Origin: Chloroflexota bacterium
Lineage (GTDB): Bacteria; Chloroflexota; Anaerolineae; CG2-30-64-16
NCBI GenBank assembly: GCA_026389845.1
Contig: JAPLHB010000053.1
Coordinates: forward strand, 1-58,638
Direction: 5' to 3'
Length of the DNA: 58,638 nt
Below are positions 25,339 through 34,369 of the stretch, one piece after another. A program made the translations under genes and the position numbers. Within the stretch, counting starts at the first letter, position 1. Each line of letters begins with the position of its first letter. The notes beneath the pieces were generated by a model. That model ran no database searches. It was not told the origin of the DNA and worked only from the letters and a program-made list of their open reading frames with translations.

Positions 25339-26406
25339 ATGCCCTATCCCCAATTCGACCGCACCCGCCTGCGCGTCAAGCCCCTGGCTGAGCGCACCCA
25401 CGACATGACGCTGGCCGAGGTGTTGCCGCTGGACTATCCCGGCGAGCCATGCCCTGACCCGGCGTTGCCGCTCATCGCCGAGCGGATCGTCCACGCCCGG
25501 CAAATCGGCGCGCCGGTGATCCTGCTGATGGGCGCGCACGTCATCAAAACTGGGCTGTCGCGCTTCGTGATTGACCTGATGACACGCGGGCTGGTGACGC
25601 TGGTCGGGATGAACGGCGCCGGGCCGATCCACGACTATGAGTTGGCGCTGATCGGCGCGACGACCGAGAGCGTGGCCCGCTACATCCAGGAAGGGCAGTT
25701 TGGCCTGTGGCAGGAGACCGGTGAGATCAACGCCATCGTGGCCGAGGGCGTGCGCGACGGCCTGGGTTACGGCGAAGCGGTGGGACGAGCGATTCAGGAG
25801 ACAGGGGAGCAGCGGATAGAAGCGGATAAGCGGATGATTGCGCAGGAGGCAGGAGGCAGGGGTCAGGCAATCCGCAATCCGCAATCCGCAATCTGCAATC
25901 TGCCGTTTCCCCACGCCGACATCAGCATCCTGGCCGCGGGCTATCGGCTGCGTGTGCCCGTGACGGTGCACATCGGCATCGGCTACGACATCATCCACGA
26001 GCACCCGAACTGCGATGCCGCGGCGTTGGGTGAAGCGTCGTATCGCGATTTCCTGATCTTCGCCCAGGCGATCACGCAACTTCAGGGCGGCGTGCTGCTC
26101 AACTTCGGCACCGCGGTCATGGGGCCGGAGGTCTACCTCAAGGCGCTCTCGATGGCGCGCAACGTCGCTCAACAGGAAGGACGGCGCATCAACGAGTTCA
26201 CCACGGCCGTGTTCGATCTGCAAGACCTCGGCTCGGACCTGCGCCACGAAGCGCCCAAGAGCGACGCCCGCTATTACTATCGTCCGTTCAAGACGATCCT
26301 CGTACGCACCGTGCAGGACGGCGGCGAGAGTTTTTACGTGCGGGGGGCGCATCAGGCAACGCTGCCGGCGTTGTATAGATTATTGACGGCAACGATTAGT
26401 CAATAA
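25339..26406 (+). CDS. Conserved protein with deoxyhypusine-synthase-like NAD-binding fold
   Basis: A 355-residue protein. Segments PVILLMGAHVIKTGLSRFVI, GLVTLVGMNGAGPIHDYEL and VHIGIGYDIIHEHPNCDAAAL follow the alternating strand-glycine pattern of the DHS-like NAD/FAD-binding fold. The specific enzyme cannot be named, and no deoxyhypusine substrate is expected in bacteria. A repeat insertion (25808-25905; peptide GQAIRNPQSAICNLP) adds ~30 residues in frame between ETGEQRIEADKRM and PHADISILAAG. It follows the HAD phosphatase and precedes the PfkB kinase on the same strand; such co-location suggests a shared, uncharacterised sugar or cofactor pathway. Assignment is by fold pattern only. Confidence 0.6.
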   Translation: MPYPQFDRTRLRVKPLAERTHDMTLAEVLPLDYPGEPCPDPALPLIAERIVHARQIGAPVILLMGAHVIKTGLSRFVIDLMTRGLVTLVGMNGAGPIHDYELALIGATTESVARYIQEGQFGLWQETGEINAIVAEGVRDGLGYGEAVGRAIQETGEQRIEADKRMIAQEAGGRGQAIRNPQSAICNLPFPHADISILAAGYRLRVPVTVHIGIGYDIIHEHPNCDAAALGEASYRDFLIFAQAITQLQGGVLLNFGTAVMGPEVYLKALSMARNVAQQEGRRINEFTTAVFDLQDLGSDLRHEAPKSDARYYYRPFKTILVRTVQDGGESFYVRGAHQATLPALYRLLTATISQ

Positions 26407-26468
26407 CCACCAAGACACAAAGACACCAAGGACCTTGAATTTCTTCGTGTCTTGGCGTCTTTGTGGTG
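26407..26468. repeat. Inverted repeat of the ACCAAGACACAAAGACACC type
   Basis: ACCACCAAGACACAAAGAC after the stop of the preceding gene and CTTGGCGTCTTTGTGGTGT ~25 bp later. The two arms are imperfect inverted copies with internal 7-8-bp periodicity. Confidence 0.6.
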
Positions 26469-26492
26469 TATGCTTTTTCCAAAGGACCGACC

Positions 26493-27590
26493 ATGGACAT
26501 CGAACGCTTGAACGCCCTGTTGGGCCGCTTCCCCGACCTGACCATCCTCGTCGTCGGCGATTTCTTCCTGGACAGGTATTTCATCATCGAGCACGCACTG
26601 GCGGAAACGTCGCTGGAGACCGGCCTGGAGGCGCACCAGATCGTAGAGATACGGTGCCAACCGGGCGCGGCCGGCACGGTCACGGCCAACCTGCGGGCGA
26701 TGGAGGCCCAGGTGATCGCGGTGGGCGTGGTCGGCGACGACGGCGAGGGGTTCGAGATGCTCCGGGGGCTGTGGAACAGGGGTGTGGACGTGGACTCGTT
26801 GGTGGTGCGTCCCGACCGGTTTACGCCGACCTACACCAAGCCGATGCTGCGGGAGCGCGATGGCGCGCTGCGCGAGCTGAACCGGCTCGACACGAAGAAT
26901 CGGCGGCCGATGCCGGCGGAGGTCGAAGACCAGCTTATCAAGCATCTACGGAGCTTGCTGCCGCGCGTTCACGGCGTCGTCGTGGCCGACCAGGCGCCGG
27001 AAGAAAACTGCGGCGTGCTCACCGAGCGGGTGCGGGAGGAGATCTGCGCACTGGCCCGCGCGTATCCGACCGTCGCCTTCGTCGTTGATTCGCGGGAGCG
27101 CATCGGCCTGTTCGAGGATGTCATGCTCAAGCCCAACGCGCGGGAGGCGGTGCGGGCATTGCATCCCGATTATGCCGCCGAGCCTGATCACGGCCTCGCG
27201 GAAACCTGCGCGGCCGAGCTTTACCGCCGCGCCGGCCAGCCGGTCTTCCTGACGCTGGGCGCGGATGGCATCCTGGCCTTCCACGCGGACGGCCCGACCC
27301 ACGTCCCGGCCCTGCCGGTGACGGGGCCGATTGACATCGTCGGCGCGGGGGACGCGACCATGGCCGGCATCGTCACTGCGCTGTGCGCTGGCGCCACCGC
27401 CGCTGAGGCCGCAGAGATCGGCTGCCTGGCCGCGGGCGTGACGATCCGGCAGATCGGCACGACGGGGACGGCATCACGGGAACAGATCGCGGCGTGCTCC
27501 GCCACGTCCCAACCAGTCGGCCGCGGACTTTCGGGACGATGCGGACCCGGCGCACCCCCACCGCGGCGGGGTCGAGTTCGGCGCCCGTGA
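26493..27590 (+). CDS. PfkB-family carbohydrate kinase (HldE/RfaE1-like)
   Basis: A ribokinase-fold kinase of 365 residues. The opening LTILVVGDFFLDRYFI and the glycine pair RCQPGAAGTVTANLRAM are PfkB signature 1. IDIVGAGDATMAGIV carries the catalytic aspartate and anion hole of signature 2. The closing GTTGTASREQ is typical of the heptose-7-phosphate kinase half of HldE; no C-terminal adenylyltransferase is present. The start at 26493 (MDIERLNALLG) is favoured over an upstream in-frame ATG at 26463, which would add ten unrelated residues. The last ~25 residues (SGRCGPGAPPPRRGRVRRP) are low-complexity and may be a replaced terminus. Third gene of the HAD/DHS-like/kinase run. Confidence 0.82.
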   Translation: MDIERLNALLGRFPDLTILVVGDFFLDRYFIIEHALAETSLETGLEAHQIVEIRCQPGAAGTVTANLRAMEAQVIAVGVVGDDGEGFEMLRGLWNRGVDVDSLVVRPDRFTPTYTKPMLRERDGALRELNRLDTKNRRPMPAEVEDQLIKHLRSLLPRVHGVVVADQAPEENCGVLTERVREEICALARAYPTVAFVVDSRERIGLFEDVMLKPNAREAVRALHPDYAAEPDHGLAETCAAELYRRAGQPVFLTLGADGILAFHADGPTHVPALPVTGPIDIVGAGDATMAGIVTALCAGATAAEAAEIGCLAAGVTIRQIGTTGTASREQIAACSATSQPVGRGLSGRCGPGAPPPRRGRVRRP

Positions 27591-27660
27591 GGTGCGGGGG
27601 TTTCTCGCCGACGAAGCCCCGCCACGATTGCGGGGGAGACTACCACACTGACCCTATTCT

Positions 27661-30030
27661 TCAGGAGCCGCTGCCCATGATCGCCTTCCCGACCAGCGCC
27701 TTCACCACCTCGACCTTGGCTTTGTTCCGCGCGAGTGGCTGCGCTTCGCTCACCGCCAGCGCGCCAGCTTCCTGCGCCAGGATGGCGCTTGGCTCCTGGC
27801 CCTCCAACAGCGCCTCAACCGCACGTGCGCGCAGCGGCACGGGCGCGACGGCTCCGAGTACCACCTTGGCTTCGTGGAACCTGCCCCCCTGCATGGCCGC
27901 GCAGAACGCGACGCCGACGATGGGGAAGTCAATGGCGTTGCGGATACGGAACTTGAGGTAGGCCTGCCGGCTGCCAGGCGGCGGCGCCGGAATCTCGATC
28001 GCCTCGATCAACTCATCCGCCGCCAAGACCGTCGTCTTGCTCTCCCCAGCCGCGAAGAGGTCCTCGGCCGCCAGGGTACGCTGCGTGGTCTTGACCCTGG
28101 CGTCCAGTGCGATGAGGGCCGGCGCGATATCCGAGGCGTTGACCGCCACGCACCCGCAGTTGGCGCAGCGGAACGGCTCCTCCGCCAGCGCCTCCGGCGC
28201 TAGGGTGGCGGAATCCTCGCCGCGCAGGGTGCGCTCTGACACGGGCAGGCGCGGCGTCGGGACCCGAAGGCTGGTCTGCAACGCCGCTTCATTGATGATC
28301 AGCCGGACCTGGCCCTGCTGCGCAGGCGCGGCCTCGGGCTGCGCGCCGGCAAGATATGTACCGATAGACGCCGCGACCTGCTGCCCTGCTGCCATCGCTT
28401 GCACCACCGTCGCCGGGCCGCCGGTGACGTCGCCGCCGGCGAAAACGCCGTCCATGCTCGTGGCCGCCGTCCGCTTGTCGCTGACGATGAACCCGCGTTC
28501 CGTCCGCAGCGCAAGCTCGCTGTACGAGAGGTCCGCCGCTTGCCCGATGGCGACCAAGATTTGGTCCGCCTCGATCACGGTCTTGACCGCCGGATCGAAG
28601 GCCGGCGCGAAACGCCCATTTTCATCGAAAACCGAGGTGCAGCGCACCAGCTCCATGCCGGCCGGCTTCCCATCCCGCGCCACGATGCAATGCGGTCCCC
28701 ACGAGGGCAGGATCTGAATCCCCTCCTCGTGCGCCTGCTCGATGTCCTCTGGGATGGCCGGCATGGTGTCGAGGCTTTCCAGGCAGGCCATCGCCACATC
28801 GGTTGCGCCCAGGCGCCGCGCGGTGATCGCCACGTCCACCGCGACGCTGCCGCCGCCGATAACCAGCACCCGCTCGCCCACCGGCCGCGGGACGCCGCGC
28901 TGGATATCGAACAGGAACTCCAGGCCGGAGTCGAGCAACTCGCCCCGTTCCAGCCGCAGCGTTTTGCCGTTCCAGAGGCCGGTCGCCAGGAAGACGCTCG
29001 CATAGCGCGCGCGGAGGTCGCTCAAGGCCAGACCGGGGCCGCCGACGTTGACGCCCAGCTCGAAGCGAATGCCCATGCCCGCCAGCGCCGCGACCTGGGT
29101 TTGCACAACCGACTTGGGCAGGCGGTAGGCCGGGATGCTGTAGGTGAGCATGCCGCCCGCCTCCGGCATACGGTCGTAAACCGTCACGTCATGCCCATGT
29201 TTTCTCAGGAAGTAGGCCGCGGTCAGCCCGGCCGGGCCTGCGCCCACGACCGCCACCCGTTTGCCAGACGCTATTGCAGGTGGTGCGTAGAACTCTCCGG
29301 CATGTTCCAGCGCATAGTCCCCCAGGGTGCGTTCGACGTCGCGGATGGACACCGGCTCATCATAGCCGAATCGGTTGCAGTCCGACTCGCAGGCGTGCGC
29401 GCACGCGCGGCCGGTGATGGCTGCCAGCGGGTTGGTGCGCAGCAGAATCTCCGCGGCCTCGGCCATCTCGCCGGCGCGGAGCCTGGCCATGTAGGCCGGG
29501 ATGTCGTTGTGGATGGCGCAACCGGAAACGCAGGGCGCCGCGCTGACACACATGCCGCCGAAGATCGAGTGGTAGCGGTTCTCGGCGAACAGCGCGTCGC
29601 ACGTCATCCCGCCCTTGCGCAGGCAGTCGAAGGTGTTTTCGGGGTTCCGATAGTACCAGCAGCGCGGTTCCTGGCAGAGGTTGCCCGCGAGGGTCGCGAC
29701 GTTCCGTATCTGCGGCGAGGCGACGCTGCGTGCCGCTTCTGCGAGGAGCGGATAGGTCTGCCGGATCGTGGGATGTTTCGCGATCTCAGCGAGCGTGGTG
29801 AGCGCGCCGATCCGCACGCCCGCCGGCGTCACCGTCACGTAGCGCAAAGCGGCCACCGGCTTAAGCCCGATCAGCAGTTCCGGGGGGTCATCGTGGATAG
29901 CGTCTTTGAGCGCGCCGAGCAGATCGGTGCCACCCGCGATCACCGCCGCGCCCTCCCTGTGCTCTTTTAGCAGCATCTCTGCCGCTTGCAACGTGTCAGC
30001 CGGTATATATCTGAACGGTTGAAGTGTCAT
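27661..30030 (-). CDS. Molybdenum hydroxylase FAD subunit with inserted GltD-like oxidoreductase module
   Basis: A 789-residue protein, against ~290 for a usual CoxM-type subunit. Residues 1-170 are the FAD-binding domain (AAVIAGGTDLLGALK, SPQIRNVATLAGNL). Residues ~160-560 are a GltD-like NAD(P)H module with a cysteine cluster at its front (CVSAAPCVSGC, CAHACESDC), an FAD site RVAVVGAGPAGLTAAYFL, an NAD(P) site RVLVIGGGSVAVDVA and GVFAGGDVTGGPATV. A short CANCGC segment follows, and residues ~670-785 are the CO_deh_flav_C domain. The inserted module could let NAD(P)H exchange electrons directly with the hydroxylase. Last gene of a three-gene operon with the molybdopterin and [2Fe-2S] subunits; 9 bp separate it from the large subunit gene. 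Confidence 0.85.
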   Translation of the reverse strand: MTLQPFRYIPADTLQAAEMLLKEHREGAAVIAGGTDLLGALKDAIHDDPPELLIGLKPVAALRYVTVTPAGVRIGALTTLAEIAKHPTIRQTYPLLAEAARSVASPQIRNVATLAGNLCQEPRCWYYRNPENTFDCLRKGGMTCDALFAENRYHSIFGGMCVSAAPCVSGCAIHNDIPAYMARLRAGEMAEAAEILLRTNPLAAITGRACAHACESDCNRFGYDEPVSIRDVERTLGDYALEHAGEFYAPPAIASGKRVAVVGAGPAGLTAAYFLRKHGHDVTVYDRMPEAGGMLTYSIPAYRLPKSVVQTQVAALAGMGIRFELGVNVGGPGLALSDLRARYASVFLATGLWNGKTLRLERGELLDSGLEFLFDIQRGVPRPVGERVLVIGGGSVAVDVAITARRLGATDVAMACLESLDTMPAIPEDIEQAHEEGIQILPSWGPHCIVARDGKPAGMELVRCTSVFDENGRFAPAFDPAVKTVIEADQILVAIGQAADLSYSELALRTERGFIVSDKRTAATSMDGVFAGGDVTGGPATVVQAMAAGQQVAASIGTYLAGAQPEAAPAQQGQVRLIINEAALQTSLRVPTPRLPVSERTLRGEDSATLAPEALAEEPFRCANCGCVAVNASDIAPALIALDARVKTTQRTLAAEDLFAAGESKTTVLAADELIEAIEIPAPPPGSRQAYLKFRIRNAIDFPIVGVAFCAAMQGGRFHEAKVVLGAVAPVPLRARAVEALLEGQEPSAILAQEAGALAVSEAQPLARNKAKVEVVKALVGKAIMGSGS

Positions 30031-30039
30031 GGTCTCACC

Positions 30040-32403
30040 TCAAATCCTGCCCAGCGCCCGGAGCACTTTTTCAGGCGTGATCGGGATATCGTCAATCCGC
30101 GCACCGATGGCATTGTAGACCGCGTTGGCGATGGCCCGCGGGGTGCAGGTCAGCGTGCCCTCGCCGATGCCGCACGCGCCGTACTCACCTGCGCCGCGCC
30201 AGACCTCCAGCAGCACCGGTTCGATCTCCGGCATGTCGGCGATGGTCGGGATTTTGTAGTCAATGAAGTTGAAGTTGAGCGGCACGCCGCGCACCGGGTC
30301 GTAGACGATCTCCTCGGTCAGCGCCTCGCCGATAGCCATGACCTGGCCGCCGATCTGCTGGGCCTCGGCGCCGGAAGCGTACATGACCGTGCCACAGTCG
30401 TTGATGATGATGAGCTTGAGCACCTGCGTGCGACCGGTCGAGGTGTCCACCTCCACTTCGGCGAAGCTGGCGATGTACGGCACGCCGGTCCGCTGCCCCG
30501 CGGGCTGCCGGCTCACCATCACCGACAGCGGCACCAGGTCCCCCTGCCACAGCAATTCCTTGACGCCAACGCTGCACTCCGGCGTGCGTCCCGGCACGCC
30601 AATCCGGCCCTCGTTGATCGTTAACTGGTCGGCCATGACCCCGAGCACGGGCGCCGCCAGCGCCAGGAGCTTCGCTTTCAACTCCTGGGCGGCCACCGCC
30701 AGCACCTCGGACTGCAAGAAGGCGACCGCGCTGTCCGTTTGCACGCAGTCTCTCATGCCGGTGTCGGTGTCCACGGTCGAGACCCAGGTGATGTGCTCCG
30801 GTCTAACGCCCAGGAAGCTCAGCGCCTCGGCACAGCCGAGCACGTTGCATGTGTTTGAACCGGTGCCGGTCTCCACAGTGGGCGCGTCCAGGGTGACCGT
30901 GCCATCCGGGTAGAGGGTGATCTTGGCCTGCACCTGGCCGCGGCGCTCTTCCTGCCACTCGGCGTGCCAACCGGGATGGCACGAAAAGCCCACCCCGCGC
31001 TGCTTGACGCCCTCGACCAGCGGGCCGGCGCCGGGCTTATGCCGCTTCTCGCGCCACCCGATGCGCTCTGCGCCCGTCTCCAGCACCGCGGTCAGGCTTT
31101 TGTCCGGGCACGAACCCCACTCGTGCCCGAAGTTCTTGATCGCCAGCGTGATCGGATCCATGTCCAGCCGCTCGGCCAGGGCGTCCACCATCCGGCCGAA
31201 GATGAAGTTGAACTGGGAATTGCCCACCCCGCGCATCATGCAGCCGGGGATGCGGTCGGTGTAGACGGCATAGGATTCCATCTTGATGTTGGGGATCGGG
31301 GCCAGCGCGGCTTCGGCGATCTCGGCCGGGGCGAACTTCAGCGCAAAGACCGAGTGATCGGCGTGCGCGCCGATGTCGCCGATGGACTTGAAGTGGAGCG
31401 CGGTGATCGTGCCATCGGCCTTGGCGCCCACCTTGCAGTGGTAGAGCGCCGACTGCCGGGTATCGTGGAAGCTGTCCCGCCGTGTATGCTTGAATTTCAC
31501 CGGCCGGCCGGCCCGCTTCGCCAGCAGCGCGGTGAAAAGGAAGAACGGTTGGTCGCCGGTGTCGCCCCGGCCGAACTGCCCGCCCACGTATTTGCTGATG
31601 ACCCGCACCTTGTGGATCGGCAGCTCCAACATCTGACTGACGTGCATCCGGGTTTGATCTGCGGCGTAGGAGTTGGACACGATGGTCAGCCGGTCGTCTT
31701 GCCATTGCGCCAGGCAGCACCACGGGTCCAGCGCGCCCTGCGTCGGGTTGTGGTGGCTGGTGTCCATCTCAAGGACGACATCCGCTGCGGCGAAGCCGGC
31801 CGCCACGTCACCTTTGACCAGGAAGACATCGGGGCCGCCGATCGGGTCCGGCGGGAGCACGTTGTGCTCGGCGATCTGCGGGTGGATCACCGGGGCGCCG
31901 GGCTGCAGCGCGGCCAGCGGATCGAGCACAAACGGCAGGACCTCCCACTCGACCGCGACCAGCCGCAGCGCCGCTTCGGCGATCTGCTCGCTCTCCGCGG
32001 CGACCGCGACCCCCACCTCGTCGCCAGCCCAGGTCGCGTAGTCGCCCAGCACGCGGCGATCGCGGAATTTGCGCCACATCATCTTCTCGTAGCTCACCGT
32101 GTCAACGGCGTCGGTCCAGCCGGCGTTGGTCGGCTTGAGGCGCGCCACCTCGGGGTCCTGATACGTCAGGAGGGCTACCACGCCCGGCAGGCGCGCGGCC
32201 GCGCGGGTGTCGAGATGTACGATCCTGGCCCGCGGATAGGGGCTGCGCAGCACCCGCGCGTAGAGCAAGCCGGGGTAGGTGCGTTCCGAGATGATGTCGT
32301 CGGCGTAAGGCGCGCGGCCGTGCGTTTTTTCGGAGGCGTCAATGCGCGGGCGATAACCGCCGATGAAGTGACGCTCAACACGGGGTTTGTAGGGTGCGCT
32401 CAT
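30040..32403 (-). CDS. Molybdenum hydroxylase large (molybdopterin) subunit
   Basis: A 787-residue subunit of the xanthine dehydrogenase/aldehyde oxidase family. An N-terminal a/b-hammerhead (HGRAPYADDIIS, PGLLYARVLRSPYPRARI) is followed by the Mo-cofactor domain with KYVGGQFGRGDTG and RPVKFKHTRRDSFH. MMRGVGNSQFNF and ETGTGSNTCNVLG contact the cofactor, and the catalytic glutamate is in CGIGEGTLTCTPRA near the end. The CO dehydrogenase loop with Cys-Ser-Phe-Arg is not seen, so the substrate is more likely a purine, nicotinate or aldehyde-type compound; it cannot be named. The start at 32403 overlaps the stop of the [2Fe-2S] gene by 4 bp (ATGA). Confidence 0.88.
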   Translation of the reverse strand: MSAPYKPRVERHFIGGYRPRIDASEKTHGRAPYADDIISERTYPGLLYARVLRSPYPRARIVHLDTRAAARLPGVVALLTYQDPEVARLKPTNAGWTDAVDTVSYEKMMWRKFRDRRVLGDYATWAGDEVGVAVAAESEQIAEAALRLVAVEWEVLPFVLDPLAALQPGAPVIHPQIAEHNVLPPDPIGGPDVFLVKGDVAAGFAAADVVLEMDTSHHNPTQGALDPWCCLAQWQDDRLTIVSNSYAADQTRMHVSQMLELPIHKVRVISKYVGGQFGRGDTGDQPFFLFTALLAKRAGRPVKFKHTRRDSFHDTRQSALYHCKVGAKADGTITALHFKSIGDIGAHADHSVFALKFAPAEIAEAALAPIPNIKMESYAVYTDRIPGCMMRGVGNSQFNFIFGRMVDALAERLDMDPITLAIKNFGHEWGSCPDKSLTAVLETGAERIGWREKRHKPGAGPLVEGVKQRGVGFSCHPGWHAEWQEERRGQVQAKITLYPDGTVTLDAPTVETGTGSNTCNVLGCAEALSFLGVRPEHITWVSTVDTDTGMRDCVQTDSAVAFLQSEVLAVAAQELKAKLLALAAPVLGVMADQLTINEGRIGVPGRTPECSVGVKELLWQGDLVPLSVMVSRQPAGQRTGVPYIASFAEVEVDTSTGRTQVLKLIIINDCGTVMYASGAEAQQIGGQVMAIGEALTEEIVYDPVRGVPLNFNFIDYKIPTIADMPEIEPVLLEVWRGAGEYGACGIGEGTLTCTPRAIANAVYNAIGARIDDIPITPEKVLRALGRI

Positions 32404-32915
32404 GCCCGGCCTCCTCTCGCCGCGATCTTCTCGGAAGCGTGCCGCACCGCCATGGCAATTCCCGCGTAGCAGCCGCACCGGCAGAGATTGCCGGAGAGCG
32501 CTTCCTTCACCTCTTCCAAGGTGGGCGTGGGGTTCTCGTTGAGCAGGGCGCGGGTCGTCATCACGAACCCTGGCGTGCAGTATCCGCACTGCAGCGCGGT
32601 GCCGTGCCCGGGCTCGCATTGCTCGGCGAACGCCTCGATCACCGGATCGTCGTCCGGCAGGCCCTCGATGGTCAGCAGGTCGTGGCCGTCTGCTTCGACG
32701 GCCAGCAGCATGCAAGAGAGGATCGCCTTGCCGTCCATGAGGATCGTGCAGGCCCCGCAGGCTCCTTCGTCGCAGCTTATCTTCAAGCCGGTGAAGCCGA
32801 GCCGTTGCCTGAGGAACTCCGAGAGGGTTGTGGAAGGCTCCAGATCGCGTCCGACTGCGAACTCGCGCCACTCACTATTGACGCACATGGTGATTCGCTC
32901 AGCCACTGTCGCCAT
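32400..32915 (-). CDS. Molybdenum hydroxylase [2Fe-2S] subunit
   Basis: A 171-residue electron-transfer subunit with two clusters. The plant-type ferredoxin cluster uses SCDEGACGACTILMDG plus a later Cys in AILSC. The helical C-terminal cluster uses CGYCTPGF and LCRCGCY. The length and motifs match CoxS/XdhC-type small subunits. The ATG at 32915 has a strong Shine-Dalgarno sequence (GGAGG) five bases upstream. It is the first gene of the operon, divergent from an ABC importer whose coding start lies ~270 bp away. Confidence 0.93.
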   Translation of the reverse strand: MATVAERITMCVNSEWREFAVGRDLEPSTTLSEFLRQRLGFTGLKISCDEGACGACTILMDGKAILSCMLLAVEADGHDLLTIEGLPDDDPVIEAFAEQCEPGHGTALQCGYCTPGFVMTTRALLNENPTPTLEEVKEALSGNLCRCGCYAGIAMAVRHASEKIAARGGRA

Positions 32916-33034
32916 AAACACCTCCGATCCAAAATGAGAGTGATCGTGTGCGCGGCACTCTCCCCTTTTTCAGACTCATCCAGATGATACCATAATTGTG
33001 CTGGATTGTTGAATGGTTACAGCAGACCGCGAAC

Positions 33035-33063
33035 TTGACAATCCCCCCGGATAGAATTAGACT
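33035..33063 (+). promoter_or_regulatory. Sigma70-type promoter upstream of the ABC importer operon
   Basis: TTGACA at 33035 and TAGACT at 33058 with a 17-bp spacer, about 120 bp upstream of the binding-protein start codon. The -35 hexamer is an exact consensus match. The long leader (~115 nt) shows no riboswitch I can name. Confidence 0.6.
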
Positions 33064-33184
33064 GCGATTGCCTTACATATCTCCCAATGGAACCGGCAGA
33101 ACAGTCATTTGATCCGCTTCTGCCCCGGTGCGCGAAGGAACGATGCTGTTCTGCCCAACAAGCCACTCCAGGAGGAAACACGCT

Positions 33185-34360
33185 ATGTCCCCGCAAGTCA
33201 GAAGTCGTTGGTCACTGCTCAGCGCACTGCTGATCGTTCTCGTCCTTTTGGTCAGTTGTGTGCCTTCTCCTGCGGCAGCTCCGGCTACCGCACAACCGGT
33301 AGCCCCGGTTGCCGCAAAGCCGGCGGCTCCCGCCGAAACCGCCATGGATGCCCTGATCAAGGCCGCCAAGGCCGAAGGCATGCTCACCACGATTGCCCTG
33401 CCGCATGACTGGTGCAACTACGGCGATGCTATCACCGGCTTCAAGGCTAAGTACGGCCTCCAGGTCAACGAACTCAACCCCGATGCCGGCTCCGGTGACG
33501 AAGTCGAAGCGATCAAGGCCAACAAGGCCAACAAAGGCCCGCAGGCGCCCGATGTCATTGACGTCGGGTTCAGCTTTGGCCCCAAGGTCATCGCGGATGG
33601 CCTGGTGCAGCCGTACAAGGTCTCGACCTGGGACACCATCCCGGCCGACTCGAAAGACTCCGCCGGTAACTGGTACGGTGACTACTACGGCGTCCTGGCC
33701 TTCGAAGTGAACAAGGATGCCGTGAAGAACGTGCCGCAGGACTGGGCCGATCTGCTCAAGCCGGAATACAAGGGCCAGGTGGCGCTCTCCGGCGATCCGC
33801 GCGTCTCCACCCAGGCGTACATGAGCGTGATTGCGGCCGCGCTGGCCAACGGCGGCTCGCTGGACAACGTGATGCCCGGCCTGGAGTTCTTCAAGAAGCT
33901 GAACGCGGCGGGCAACTTCGTCCCCGTGATCGCCAAGCAGGCCACCGTCGCCAAGGGCGAAACCCCCGTGATCACCCGCTGGGACTACAACGCCCTGTCT
34001 GACAAGACCACCCTGGCCGGCAACCCCAACATCGAGGTCGTCATCCCCAAGACCGGCGTCGTGGCTGGCGTCTACATCCAGGCCATCAGCGCGTATGCGC
34101 CGCATCCTAACGCCGCCAAGCTGTGGATGGAGTACCTCTACTCGGACGAAGGCCAGGTGATCTGGCTGAAGGGCGGCTGCCATCCGATCCGCTACAACGA
34201 CATGGTGAAGCGGAACGCCATCCCGGCCGACGTGTCAGCTAAGCTGCCCCCGGCCGATGCGTACGCCAAGGCCGTCTTCCCGACCCTCGCCCAGCTTGAC
34301 GCCGCGGCGAAAGCCATTGCAGAGAACTGGGACAAAGTCGTCGGCGCCGACGTAAAGTAA
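33185..34360 (+). CDS. ABC transporter substrate-binding lipoprotein (iron/thiamine/polyamine type)
   Basis: A 391-residue exported lipoprotein; the signal peptide ends LLVSC, followed by an Ala/Pro linker. The mature fold is a type 2 periplasmic binding protein of the SBP_bac_6 group: KAEGMLTTIALPHDWCNYGD, PDVIDVGFSFGPKVIADGLV, WYGDYYGVLAFEVNKDAV and APHPNAAKLWMEYLYSDEGQ. This family binds ferric iron, thiamine, putrescine/spermidine or 2-aminoethylphosphonate; the ligand is not decidable here. The ATG at 33185 has an AGGAGG sequence upstream. It is the first of a four-gene importer (binding protein, two permeases, ATPase). Confidence 0.9.
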   Translation: MSPQVRSRWSLLSALLIVLVLLVSCVPSPAAAPATAQPVAPVAAKPAAPAETAMDALIKAAKAEGMLTTIALPHDWCNYGDAITGFKAKYGLQVNELNPDAGSGDEVEAIKANKANKGPQAPDVIDVGFSFGPKVIADGLVQPYKVSTWDTIPADSKDSAGNWYGDYYGVLAFEVNKDAVKNVPQDWADLLKPEYKGQVALSGDPRVSTQAYMSVIAAALANGGSLDNVMPGLEFFKKLNAAGNFVPVIAKQATVAKGETPVITRWDYNALSDKTTLAGNPNIEVVIPKTGVVAGVYIQAISAYAPHPNAAKLWMEYLYSDEGQVIWLKGGCHPIRYNDMVKRNAIPADVSAKLPPADAYAKAVFPTLAQLDAAAKAIAENWDKVVGADVK

Positions 34361-34369
34361 CGCCTGCCC

